A DNA stretch of 64,000 nucleotides, from assembly GCF_001429185.1 (NCBI RefSeq), contig NZ_LMIW01000001.1:498541-562540 (forward strand). Direction: 5' to 3'. The position numbers and the translations under genes were made by a program. Below, one piece after another: positions 8,556 through 17,307 of this stretch; within the stretch, counting starts at the first letter, position 1; every line of letters begins with the position of its first letter. Below the pieces are notes generated by a model, which did not search any database, was not told where the DNA came from, and saw only the letters and a list, made by a program, of their open reading frames with translations. This DNA is from Terrabacter sp. Root85. GTDB lineage: Bacteria; Actinomycetota; Actinomycetes; Actinomycetales; Dermatophilaceae.

Positions 8556-9349
8556 GCGTGCCGCCGTCGCTGGCGCCCTTCCTCCCCGGGGGTCGGCCGG
8601 CCCCTCGCGCTTCAGGTGGCCACCGCCCCCGGCAGGTGCACTCTCCCCGGGTGCGCCGTCTGGCGCACGACCGGGGCGTCCACCTCGGGGGACTCACCGG
8701 CACCGGTCCGCGCGGCCGGGTCACGACGGACGACGTGAACCGGGCGGCCTCGATGGCGGAGCTCCCGCTCGCCTCTCCGGTCGCCGCTCCCGGCACGGTG
8801 CGCGCTTGCCACACCGCGGTCACCGAGGTGGAGGTCACCCGTCTGACGACCTCACCTGACCTGCTCGCCTGCCTCGTCGAGTCGTCGGTCCGGACGGTCC
8901 GGTCCGTCCGCGCGGCGACGGCCGAGGTCGTCCGTACGACGGTGTCGGTGCACGGGCCGCCCGGGGGCGCGCCACGGACGGTCGTCAACGCCCACGACCT
9001 CGGAGTGCAGGGGATCCAGCGGGTCCTCGGAGCCGCAGACACACCCCTGAACGGCTCTGAGGGGCAGGCCTCCCGGCCCGAGCTGTCGGTCCACGACCTC
9101 CGGGGAACCGGCGTCCTGTTCGACGTCCCCGTGCTCGAGGACAGCGTGGTCGTCGCGCTCTCGTTCGGAGACGTCGTCGACCGGCCCACCGTCGTCGAGC
9201 TCCCCGACGGTGGACGCGGGATCGGGATCGGCTCCTTCGTGCACCTCGCTCTCACCGTCGACGAGCATCTGGCCGGTGCCAGCGCAGCGCGGCTGCTCGC
9301 CCAGGTGCGTCAGCGCCTCGAGGCCCACGAGAGCGGGAGGTCGTCGTGA
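8552..9349 (+). CDS. E2-like protein lacking lipoyl domain and acyltransferase active site
   Basis: The 265-residue product resembles the back part of dihydrolipoamide acyltransferases but is stripped down. Residues about 30-65 look like the small peripheral-subunit-binding domain that docks E1/E3 (SPRVRRLAHDRG, then GTGPRGRVTTDDV). The rest matches a shortened catalytic domain. The catalytic motif near the C-terminus, normally DHRxxDG, is D237-E-H-L-A-G242 here, without the required His/Asp arrangement. No lipoyl domain with its DK motif is present; the 27 residues before the docking domain are too short. It may act as a docking or scaffolding subunit for E1, or be decaying. The GTG start overlaps the E1 beta stop and the gene ends in an overlap with the next GTG. 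Confidence 0.7.
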   Translation: MSVPPSLAPFLPGGRPAPRASGGHRPRQVHSPRVRRLAHDRGVHLGGLTGTGPRGRVTTDDVNRAASMAELPLASPVAAPGTVRACHTAVTEVEVTRLTTSPDLLACLVESSVRTVRSVRAATAEVVRTTVSVHGPPGGAPRTVVNAHDLGVQGIQRVLGAADTPLNGSEGQASRPELSVHDLRGTGVLFDVPVLEDSVVVALSFGDVVDRPTVVELPDGGRGIGIGSFVHLALTVDEHLAGASAARLLAQVRQRLEAHESGRSS

Positions 9350-10560
9350 ACGCCCGCACCGAGCACCTCGCGTACTCCACCCTCGTGCACCCGGGCGACA
9401 CCTGGTCGGAGATGCGCGACAGCCTCATGACCTACGCGCCGGCCGTGAAGCGGAGGGTGTCGCCCGACACGTCGTATGCCGTCTCGCTCCGTCTGTCCGC
9501 CTCGTCGGCGCAGACGCTGACCGACAACCCGGGCGAGCGGGAACGTCTGCGGGTCTGGCTGGACGAGAACGACATGTACGTCTACACCGTCAATGCCTTC
9601 CCCTACGGCCCGTTCAAGGGTCGTGTCGTGATGGAGGAGGTGTACGAGCCCGACTGGTCGGATCCTGACCGGGTCCGCTACACCTGCCAGGTCGCCGACA
9701 TCCTCGCCGAGGTCTGCCCGTCCCACGTGTCACCGTCCATCCAGACGTCGCCGCTCGCCTTCCGACCCAAGGTGCTGACGACCGCGGACCGGGCCACGCT
9801 GACCGAGAACGTCCTCACCGTGGTGGCACACCTCGTCGACCTCGAGCGCAGGACGGGGCGGCGAGTCAAGCTCGCGCTGGAGCCGGAGCCTGCCTGCTTC
9901 CTCGAGACGACCCCGGAGACGGTGGACTGGTTCCGCGAGGACGTCTGGTCCTCGACCGGGACGGAAACCCTGTGCCGGCTCACGGGACTCCCCGTCAGCG
10001 AGGTCGCGGGGCTGGTCCGTCGCCACCTCGGCGTCGTCTTCGACATCTGCCACCAGTCCGTGCAGTTCGAGGACATCGCCCGGTCGCTGGAGCTGCTCTC
10101 CGAGGCCGGGGTCCCGGTCTTCAAGCTGCAGGCCGCAGCCGCGCTCCGCGTCCCGGACGTCACCGACTCCGCCGTGGACGCCCTCGAGGCGTTCACGGAC
10201 ACGATCTACCTCAGCCAGACGACGGAGCGACGAGACGGGCGCCTCACGCGGTTTCTCCACCTCGCCGACGCCATCAGGGCCTGGCGCGCCGACCCCGCAG
10301 GAGGTCCTCGCGAGTGGCGGACGCACTTCCACGTACCGATCTTCCTCGACGACCTGGACGGACTCAGCACGACGCGGGCCGGCATCGTGGCCGCGCTCGA
10401 GGTGCACGCCCGGACCCCGCTCTCGGACCACCTCGAGATCGAGACCTACACGTGGGACGTGCTGCCCGCGCACCTCAAGAACGGTGACATCGTCGACTAC
10501 GTCTCGCGCGAGCTGGAGTGGATCCGCGCCGAGCTGGATCGGTTGGACCCGGGGCGATGA
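9346..10560 (+). CDS. EboE-like TIM-barrel protein (xylose-isomerase-like fold)
   Basis: The 404-residue protein looks like EboE, the TIM-barrel member of the ebo metabolite-traffic gene set known from algal plastids, cyanobacteria and other bacteria. Recognisable parts are HLAYSTLVHPGDTW near residue 8, SLRLSASSA, YTVNAFPYGPFKG at about 80-95, SIQTSPLAFRP, an LALEPEP strand and FDICHQSVQFED. The last two carry the Glu and His expected of metal-binding xylose-isomerase-like barrels. No eboA, eboB, eboC, eboD or eboF neighbour is visible; it sits inside a sugar/hydroxyketone operon. The GTG start and ATGA end overlap both neighbours, so it is part of the operon. Its reaction is unknown; an epimerase or isomerase step is a guess. 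Confidence 0.6.
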   Translation: MNARTEHLAYSTLVHPGDTWSEMRDSLMTYAPAVKRRVSPDTSYAVSLRLSASSAQTLTDNPGERERLRVWLDENDMYVYTVNAFPYGPFKGRVVMEEVYEPDWSDPDRVRYTCQVADILAEVCPSHVSPSIQTSPLAFRPKVLTTADRATLTENVLTVVAHLVDLERRTGRRVKLALEPEPACFLETTPETVDWFREDVWSSTGTETLCRLTGLPVSEVAGLVRRHLGVVFDICHQSVQFEDIARSLELLSEAGVPVFKLQAAAALRVPDVTDSAVDALEAFTDTIYLSQTTERRDGRLTRFLHLADAIRAWRADPAGGPREWRTHFHVPIFLDDLDGLSTTRAGIVAALEVHARTPLSDHLEIETYTWDVLPAHLKNGDIVDYVSRELEWIRAELDRLDPGR

Positions 10561-11576
10561 TCGACCATGCCTCCCTGCGGGACCGGGCCGAGGCCGCCCT
10601 CCCGCCAGACGTGTTCGCCTACTTCGCCGCGGGCGCAGGGGACGAGACCACCCTCGCGCGGCAGGAGCAGGCCTGGGACGAGGTGCTGCTGCGGCCGAGG
10701 GTGCTGCGGGACGTGTCGGCGACCTCGGCGGCGTCTCAGGTGCTCGGACAGCCGATCACCTCGCCCGTCCTCGTCGCCCCCACTGCCACCCACCGGCTGG
10801 CCCACCCCGAGGGTGAGGTCGGGGTCGCCCGGGCGGCCCGGGCGGCGGGCAGTCTCCTCGTGCTGTCGATGAGGTCGAGCACCCGGGTGGAGGCTGTCGC
10901 CGCCGCTGCCGGACCCTTCTGGCAGCAGCTCTACGTGCTACAGGACCGCGGCGTCACCGACGAGGTCGGCCGCCGTGCCGCCGCCGCCGGTGCGCTGGCT
11001 CTCGTGGTCACCGTCGACACCCCCCGCGTGGCTCGCAAGCGCGCAGGCCTGCCTGCCTCCCGTCCGAGCACCGGGATCATCGAGTCGCTCGACCACCGCC
11101 ACGTCGCCGATCCACGGCTCATGCAGGCCGAGGACGTCGGCCCCCGCGATCTCGAACGACTCGCCGAGAACAGTGGGCTGCCCGTCGTGGCGAAGGGCGT
11201 GCTGACCGCGGAAGCCGCCCGGGACTGCGTGGCCGCCGGCGCTTCTGCCGTGGTCGTGTCGACGCACGGAGGGCGGCAGCTCGACGGGGTCGTCCCGGCG
11301 CCCCTGGCCCTTCCGGAGGTCGTCGATGCCGTCGGCGACCGGGTGGAGGTCTACGTCGACGGGGGTGTCCGAACGGGATCGCACGTCCTCAAGGCCCTTG
11401 CCCTCGGAGCGCGGGCCGTGCTCGTCGGACGACCGGTCATCTGGGCCCTCGCCACCGGCGGGTCCGACGGGGTGCGAGACCTCCTCGTCGACATGGCCTC
11501 GGAGGTGGAGGAGGCACTCGCCCTCGCCGGGTGCCGGTCCTGCGGCGACGTCGGGCCCGACCTCGTGCGCCGGTAG
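10557..11576 (+). CDS. FMN-dependent alpha-hydroxy-acid oxidase/dehydrogenase
   Basis: This 339-residue TIM-barrel flavoenzyme of the lactate/glycolate oxidase family would oxidise a 2-hydroxyacid to a 2-ketoacid. The N-terminal YFAAGAGDE, the VAPTATHRLAHPEGE strand, the lysine in LPVVAKGVLT, the catalytic STHGGRQLDG (His, Arg) and the FMN-phosphate loop DGGVRTG are all present. It is slightly shorter than the usual 360 residues or so. The ATG overlaps the preceding stop; an in-frame ATG at 10518 lies within the previous gene and has no ribosome site. A 2-ketoacid product would be a logical substrate for the E1 enzyme encoded upstream, but this link is inference. Confidence 0.82.
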   Translation: MIDHASLRDRAEAALPPDVFAYFAAGAGDETTLARQEQAWDEVLLRPRVLRDVSATSAASQVLGQPITSPVLVAPTATHRLAHPEGEVGVARAARAAGSLLVLSMRSSTRVEAVAAAAGPFWQQLYVLQDRGVTDEVGRRAAAAGALALVVTVDTPRVARKRAGLPASRPSTGIIESLDHRHVADPRLMQAEDVGPRDLERLAENSGLPVVAKGVLTAEAARDCVAAGASAVVVSTHGGRQLDGVVPAPLALPEVVDAVGDRVEVYVDGGVRTGSHVLKALALGARAVLVGRPVIWALATGGSDGVRDLLVDMASEVEEALALAGCRSCGDVGPDLVRR

Positions 11577-11659
11577 GACGAGCGGCGCTCCCGCACGGGC
11601 GTATGCCGTGCTGCGCTGCGCGAGCCGCCCTCCCTCTCCCCTACCTAGGAAGTGACGAC

Positions 11660-13156
11660 ATGACGACGACAGCGGTCACGGACCAGACCGAACGCGCTCT
11701 CTTGGCTCGGATCCCCACCGGGCTCTACATCGACGGCCGGTGGACCGAGGCTGCCGACGGTGGCCGGTTCGAGGTCGTCGACCCCTCCACCGAGACCGTC
11801 CTCGCCACCGTCGCCGACGCGCGACCCGACGACGGCGACCGCGCGCTCGCTGCGGCGCACGCCGCCCAGCCGTCATGGGGGCGCACTCCACCGCGCGACA
11901 GGGCCGAGATCCTCCGCCAGGCCTTCGAGCTCGTGACCATCCGCGCCGAGGACTTCGCGCTGACGATGACCCTCGAGATGGGCAAACCCCTCGCCGAGGC
12001 GCACGCCGAGGTCGGCTACGGGGCCGAGTTCCTCCGCTGGTTCGGCGAGGAGTCAACGCGGATCTCCGGCCGGTACTCCACGGCTCCCGACGGAGCCAAC
12101 CGCCTCTTGGTCACGAGGCGACCGGTCGGGCCGTGCCTGTTCATCACACCGTGGAACTTCCCGCTCGCCATGGCGACCCGCAAGATCGCGCCGGCCGTCG
12201 CCGCAGGCTGCACCATGGTCCTCAAGCCTGCCGAGCTGACCCCACTGAGCGCCCTGCTCCTCGCCGAGGTCCTCGAGGACGCCGGCCTGCCGCCGGGTGT
12301 CCTCAACGTCATCCCCACGACCGACCCGGGGTCGGTGAGCAGCCCGCTGCTGTCGGACGCGCGGCTGCGCAAGCTGTCGTTCACCGGCTCGACACCGGTG
12401 GGCCGGCGGCTCATCGCCGCCTCGGCCGACCAGGTGCTCCGGGTCTCGATGGAGCTCGGAGGCAATGCCCCCTTCATCGTCTTCGAGGACGCCGACCTCG
12501 ACGCCGCCGTCGAGGGAGCGTTCGCCGCCAAGCTGCGCAACGGCGGTGAGGCCTGCGTCGCCGCCAACCGCTTCCTCGTGCACCGGAGTCTCGCCGACGA
12601 GTTCGGACAGGCCCTCGCAGCACGGATGTCCTCCGTCACGGTCGGTCGTGGCACCGACCCGGCCACACGCCTGGGTCCCCTCATCAACGCCGCGGCCGTC
12701 GCCCGGGTGGGCCGTCTCGTGGACGGAGCCGTCGCCGCGGGCGCCCGTCTCGCCCTCGGTGGCCGGGCACTCGACGGACCCGGCCACTTCTTCCCGCCCA
12801 CTGTCCTCACCGACGTGCCAGCCGGCGCGGACATCCTCGACGAGGAGATCTTCGGACCGGTCGCCTCGATCGTTCCCTTCGACACCGAGGACGAGGCCGT
12901 CCGCCTCGCGAACGCCACGCCGTTCGGACTCGTCTGCTACGTCTACACCCGCGACCTCGACCGAGGGCTCCGGATGGGCGAACGTCTGGAGACCGGGATG
13001 CTCGGCCTCAACACGGGCGTGGTGTCCAACCCGGCAGCTCCGTTCGGCGGCGTGAAGCAGTCCGGCCTCGGCCGCGAGGGAGGACGTGAAGGTATCGAGG
13101 AGTACCTCGAGACCTGCTACATCGGCGTGGCCGACCCGTTCGCAGCATTCGGATGA
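11660..13156 (+). CDS. Aldehyde dehydrogenase, succinate-semialdehyde dehydrogenase (GabD) type
   Basis: The 498-residue NAD(P)-dependent aldehyde dehydrogenase contains TPWNFPLA, the general base Glu265 in SMELGGNAP and nucleophile Cys299 in NGGEACVAANRF. The EACxAxNR form and the IxEYLETxY ending are typical of succinate-semialdehyde/glutarate-semialdehyde dehydrogenases. The ATG at 11660 follows an AGGAAGTGA site; 83 bases separate it from the oxidase gene, the largest gap after the dehydrogenase in this operon. It would oxidise an aldehyde generated late in the pathway. It is the last gene before a strong hairpin and convergent transcription. Confidence 0.87.
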   Translation: MTTTAVTDQTERALLARIPTGLYIDGRWTEAADGGRFEVVDPSTETVLATVADARPDDGDRALAAAHAAQPSWGRTPPRDRAEILRQAFELVTIRAEDFALTMTLEMGKPLAEAHAEVGYGAEFLRWFGEESTRISGRYSTAPDGANRLLVTRRPVGPCLFITPWNFPLAMATRKIAPAVAAGCTMVLKPAELTPLSALLLAEVLEDAGLPPGVLNVIPTTDPGSVSSPLLSDARLRKLSFTGSTPVGRRLIAASADQVLRVSMELGGNAPFIVFEDADLDAAVEGAFAAKLRNGGEACVAANRFLVHRSLADEFGQALAARMSSVTVGRGTDPATRLGPLINAAAVARVGRLVDGAVAAGARLALGGRALDGPGHFFPPTVLTDVPAGADILDEEIFGPVASIVPFDTEDEAVRLANATPFGLVCYVYTRDLDRGLRMGERLETGMLGLNTGVVSNPAAPFGGVKQSGLGREGGREGIEEYLETCYIGVADPFAAFG

Positions 13157-13260
13157 GGGTCGGTCCGCCGCCGCGCCCTCATTCCCCGGCGCGCGAGATG
13201 ACCTCGGCCACGAGCCAGCCGGGTTCGTGGTCAACCTCCCAGCGGGCAGGTGCGCCGAGT

Positions 13261-13308
13261 CATGGGCGGATGCCGCCCACCTCCTGGGAGGGGACGGCAT
13301 CCGCCATG
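13261..13308. terminator. Hairpin between convergent genes (bidirectional terminator)
   Basis: Between the convergent aldehyde dehydrogenase and subtilisin genes lies a nested inverted repeat. The outer arms CATGGGCGGATGCC (13261-13274) and GGCATCCGCCATG (13296-13308) pair except for one bulged base. The inner arms CCTCC/GGAGG (13280-13291) form a second stem. No T-run follows, which is common in GC-rich actinobacteria. A terminator role is inferred from position and stem strength. Confidence 0.6.
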
Positions 13309-13328
13309 TCGAGAAATCTGGCGCTTCG

Positions 13329-16300
13329 TCAGCGCACCGCGTAGGCCGACTTGACGACCTGCGTCACCGAAGCACCCTTGCTGTCGGTCACCTCGACCCG
13401 CGTGGTGACCGTCTTGCCGCTGGCACCCGTGTGGTCGACGACCGCGCTCCACGCCCCGGCGTTGCTGGACACCGCGGCGTCCGTCCACGTCGTGCCACCG
13501 TCGTAGGAGAAGGCAAACGTCGCCGAGACGATGTCACCAGGGGCGTAGCCGCCGTGACCGGTGACCCGGATCGGCAGCACCTGCCCCGCCGAGGCGCCGA
13601 GGGTCTTGCTGCCTTCCTCGGGCAGGCCGACCCGCGGGAAGAGCAGCGGGAGACCGACCGAGAACGTGTCGGGGTCGAGCGCGGAGCGGAAGCGCCACGT
13701 CGTCTTGACCTCGGTCGATCGGGCCCACTGACGCGCCGGGCTCCCGAACTTGCCGGTGTTCATCTCCAGCTCGTAGGCCGAGTCCTCGGCCGGCACCTCG
13801 AAGACGCCGTTGGGGGTGTAGCTGTAGCCGATCTCCTCGCCGTTGCGGCGCAGCGTGAGGTTGCCCTCGTCCCCGAAGCTGCCGGGGTTGGCCACGTGCC
13901 CGAAGTCGTCGCCCCACATCTGGGGGGCGAAGCCCATCAGGCCACCCTGCCGCTCGGCCGTCAGCTGCTCGAGGCCCTGGTCGTTCTTGATCGCAGCCGG
14001 GGCGACGATGCCGCCGTACCAGCTGTCGGTGCGGACGCTGCCGGCCGGGTAGGTGCGCCAGGCCTCGGTCATCGCCTCTCCGAAGGGGAAGCTCGAGGTG
14101 AGGTAGTGCAGCCACTTCGTGCCGCCGTCGGTGTAGAACTCGGTGCGCTTGGTCGCGACGTGGACCGCCTCATAGGCGGAGACACCGAAGGTGACGCCGT
14201 TGTCACGACCGGCATAGACGTAGTCCAGGAGCGGCGTGTCGACACCCATGCCCTTGTAGTCCGCCTCCGTGCGGCCGAGCTTCTTGTCCTGGGCGACGAA
14301 CGTCTTGTCGTCGGTCAGCGGGGTCGACTGGGTGAAGCCGAGGTTGTAGACGTACGGGCTGCTGGCCGTCGCCTTCCAGGAGAGCGTCAGCTGACCACCG
14401 GGGGCGGTGGCAAGGAGCGCCTGGAGCTGGTCGCCCTCGACCATCGGAAGGGAGTAGGTCGCCACGCTGAGCGGCGTGAACCCGGCCACCGGCAGCCACT
14501 TGCCGGGAGCCGGAGCGTACGCGAGCAGGGCCCTGACACCGGCCGCGCGAGCCCGGTTGACCATCGACGGAGAGATGCCAGCGGTGCTGACCTTGACGAG
14601 CACGACCTTGCCACCCACGCGGGCGGGGTCGAAGATCGAGCCGGTACCGCCGTCGACGAGACCCGCAGTGCCGACACCGTCGAGGCCCGGCGCCGCGTTC
14701 GGCGCCGCGATCGGGTGCAGCACCGGTCCTGCGACGACCGACAGGGACTCGACGGCAGGCGCGTAGCGGCGCGACCAGTCACCGAACTCCCAGGTGCCCT
14801 GCTGGGGGTTGCCCTGCACGTCGGCGTACACGGCGGTCGTCGTCGAGCCACTGCTGAGGGAGCCGGCGTGGATCCACGTGTCGTCCCACGTGCGGGAGAA
14901 CGAGAGGACCGAGGCCTTGGGCTCACTGGGCCGGTCCGTCTTGACCGACAGCAGGTGCGCCTTGGTCGCGTCGAAGTCGACGGTCGTGTCGCCGGTGATC
15001 TTGATCTCCGGTCGGCCGAAGTAGGCGATGGAGCCGACGGTGTTCGGGGTCAGGTAGGTCGGGTCGGGGCTCCTGACGAAGCTCGACAGGAAGTAGGTGC
15101 CGGGACGCACCTGGAACGTCTGCTCCGCGGCGCCGTTGTTGAAGGCGCGCTGTGCCTTGATGGAGTCGATGTTGACCACGTCGACGCTCGAACCCAGGTT
15201 GGCGGGCTGACCGAGGCGGTCCTTCATCCGGACGGTGAGCCGCACCGTCTGGGGAGTGACGTAGAGCGAGAAGGGCGTCGACACGTCGGCGCCGCCGGTG
15301 GCCAGGATGCGGCCCGTGACGTCGCCGTACTGCGCAGCCGCGAGCTTCGCGGTCGGGTCGACCTTCAGCGGGACCTTGACGGTGCCACCAGCGGGGACGG
15401 TCACCGACGAGGCTCCGAGGACGGCCGGCGTCGACGTGACGGCGGAACCGTCGTCACCCGTGACACCGGCGACGGACAGCTTGAGAGTGACCGGCTGGTC
15501 GGTGACGTTGGTGTAGGGAAGGTCGATGGTCGTGACCTGGGCGCTCGTGTGCGGCCACGCGAACGTCCCGGCCTGCACCGGCATGGTGATCACCGGGGCC
15601 TTCGCCGCGGCGATCACATCCAGTCGACCCGCGCCCTGCGCGCGGACGTCACCGGGAACATCGGACTTCGCCGACGACACGAGGGCCGCCTTGAGCTGCT
15701 GCCCGGTCCAGGTCGGGTGCGTCTGCTTGACGATGGCGGCGGCACCGGCGACGTGCGGCGTCGCCATCGACGTGCCCGACATCGCGACGTACGCGTTGTC
15801 GCCCCGCCCGCCTGAGCGGGCGGCGGTGATGCCGACGCCCGGCGCCGAGATCTCCGGCTTGAGGGTGTGGTCGACCGCTGTGGGCCCGCGGCTGGAGAAC
15901 CATGCCGGCACGTCCTGACGGTCCACGGCGCCCACCGTCAGCACGGCGGGAGCACAGCCGGGAGCCGAGACCGTGTTGTTCGCCGAGCCCGTGTTGCCCG
16001 CCGCAATGACGAAGAGGGTGGAGCTCGTGGTGGCGAGCTCCTGCGCAGCGGACGACATCGGGTCGTTGCAGGCGGCAGGTGCCCCATTGCTCCCGAGGCT
16101 CATGGACACGACGTCGGCGCCCTGCGAGACCGCCCACTCCATGCCGCCGATGATCATCGAGTCGGAACCACCACCGTTGTCACCGAGCACCTTGCCGATG
16201 AGCAGCTGGGTCTCGGGCGCGACGCCCTTCTCGACGCCATCGCTCGCCGCGCCGGAGCCGCCGACGGTGGAGGCGGTGTGCGTGCCGTGACCGTGCACGT

Positions 16301-17105
16301 CCGACAGCGCTCCACCCGCTGAGCCGGTGAAGTCCTTGGACGCCACGATCCGACCCTGCAGGTCAGGGTGCTCGGCGTCGGCGCCCGTGTCGAGGACGGC
16401 GACCTTGGTGCCGGCCCCCTTGAGGCCCTCTGCCCAGGCCTGGTCGGCGTTGACCTGCTTGGTCGACTGGTCGAGGGTGGCGTACGCCTTGGCGTCGAGC
16501 CAGATCTTCTCGATCTTGGCGCCCGCCGCGGTGGACGGGTCCGTCGCGTCGGCGAAGAAGTGAGCGGCCTGCGCCTTGCCGGCCTTGAGCGCGATGCCGT
16601 CGATCGAGTGCAGCGTCTGGCCCTTTGCCGCGCCCTTCGGGGTGACCGGTGCCGAGCGGGCCCGGCTGAGGTCAGTGGTGTAGCGCGCGATGACCGGCAC
16701 GCTGTCGGTGCTGGCGTCGTCGTAGCCCATGGCGACGAGCCCGGTCACGTTGAAGAGCTCCTCGTCCACCTTGCCCGAGGCCAGGGCGTCCACGGCATCG
16801 GCGGGATAGACGTAGACGTCCTTGCCGACCCGGCGCGTCTCGACAGAAGGCACGGTGCCGTCCTCGCGCGGCAGCACGGTGACGATCGGCGCGTTGGTGC
16901 CTGCCCCGGTGACGAGGACCTTGTCGCCCGTGATCAGGGTGACGGTCTTGGGGGCGTCGCTCGCCGCGTGGGAAGCGGACGATCCGACGATCGGGCGGGG
17001 TGTGGCACCTGAGTCCTGGCCGAAGGCCGAGGTGGGGGCGGCCGCGGTGGCGGCAACGATGGCAACCGTTGCCACCCCTAGGGTGTGACGCCAGATGGGG
17101 CGCAT
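13329..17105 (-). CDS. Secreted S8 subtilisin-family serine peptidase
   Basis: This 1258-residue exported protease has a Sec signal of about 30 residues, an inhibitor-like propeptide to about residue 200 and a subtilisin domain with Asp239 (AVLDTGAD), His273 (HGHGTHTA) and Ser446 (GTSMATPH). The oxyanion Asn lies in AAGNTGSANN. A long beta-rich C-terminal region includes a PA-like segment around residue 750 and ends in an Ig-like module. I chose the ATG at 17105 because it begins the signal peptide and has GGGGAGGACC upstream; an in-frame start at 17198 lacks both. The divergent TrmB/LuxR gene is the likely regulator. Large multidomain subtilases beside such regulators are common in actinomycetes. 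Confidence 0.9.
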   Translation of the reverse strand: MRPIWRHTLGVATVAIVAATAAAPTSAFGQDSGATPRPIVGSSASHAASDAPKTVTLITGDKVLVTGAGTNAPIVTVLPREDGTVPSVETRRVGKDVYVYPADAVDALASGKVDEELFNVTGLVAMGYDDASTDSVPVIARYTTDLSRARSAPVTPKGAAKGQTLHSIDGIALKAGKAQAAHFFADATDPSTAAGAKIEKIWLDAKAYATLDQSTKQVNADQAWAEGLKGAGTKVAVLDTGADAEHPDLQGRIVASKDFTGSAGGALSDVHGHGTHTASTVGGSGAASDGVEKGVAPETQLLIGKVLGDNGGGSDSMIIGGMEWAVSQGADVVSMSLGSNGAPAACNDPMSSAAQELATTSSTLFVIAAGNTGSANNTVSAPGCAPAVLTVGAVDRQDVPAWFSSRGPTAVDHTLKPEISAPGVGITAARSGGRGDNAYVAMSGTSMATPHVAGAAAIVKQTHPTWTGQQLKAALVSSAKSDVPGDVRAQGAGRLDVIAAAKAPVITMPVQAGTFAWPHTSAQVTTIDLPYTNVTDQPVTLKLSVAGVTGDDGSAVTSTPAVLGASSVTVPAGGTVKVPLKVDPTAKLAAAQYGDVTGRILATGGADVSTPFSLYVTPQTVRLTVRMKDRLGQPANLGSSVDVVNIDSIKAQRAFNNGAAEQTFQVRPGTYFLSSFVRSPDPTYLTPNTVGSIAYFGRPEIKITGDTTVDFDATKAHLLSVKTDRPSEPKASVLSFSRTWDDTWIHAGSLSSGSTTTAVYADVQGNPQQGTWEFGDWSRRYAPAVESLSVVAGPVLHPIAAPNAAPGLDGVGTAGLVDGGTGSIFDPARVGGKVVLVKVSTAGISPSMVNRARAAGVRALLAYAPAPGKWLPVAGFTPLSVATYSLPMVEGDQLQALLATAPGGQLTLSWKATASSPYVYNLGFTQSTPLTDDKTFVAQDKKLGRTEADYKGMGVDTPLLDYVYAGRDNGVTFGVSAYEAVHVATKRTEFYTDGGTKWLHYLTSSFPFGEAMTEAWRTYPAGSVRTDSWYGGIVAPAAIKNDQGLEQLTAERQGGLMGFAPQMWGDDFGHVANPGSFGDEGNLTLRRNGEEIGYSYTPNGVFEVPAEDSAYELEMNTGKFGSPARQWARSTEVKTTWRFRSALDPDTFSVGLPLLFPRVGLPEEGSKTLGASAGQVLPIRVTGHGGYAPGDIVSATFAFSYDGGTTWTDAAVSSNAGAWSAVVDHTGASGKTVTTRVEVTDSKGASVTQVVKSAYAVR

Positions 17106-17252
17106 GCTGGTCCTCCGGGGAGTGTGGCGCGAGCCCGCTGTTCGGGTCACGCTGCGTGAGGGTGGCGCCGGGGGTGGGACTCCGGCGCCGCGAGCCACAG
17201 TGCCCGAGGAGCGAATCGTCGGGAAGAATGTGCGTGCGGCGGTTATGCGTCA

Positions 17253-17268
17253 TGGCGCAGGTGCGCCA
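17253..17268. promoter_or_regulatory. Inverted repeat in divergent promoter region (candidate operator)
   Basis: TGGCGCA-GG-TGCGCCA is a perfect 7-base inverted repeat between the divergent subtilisin and TrmB/LuxR regulator genes. It lies 40 bases before the regulator start. A site for the adjacent regulator is inferred from position only. Confidence 0.4.
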
Positions 17269-17307
17269 CCCGCCCGAACGACGTAGGACGTACCGGAAGG
17301 AGCCGGC

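Noticed and set aside
13086..15815. A 900-codon plus-strand frame opposite the subtilisin gene
   Set aside because: Composition is that of an antisense shadow, and the subtilisin frame contains the full catalytic triad.
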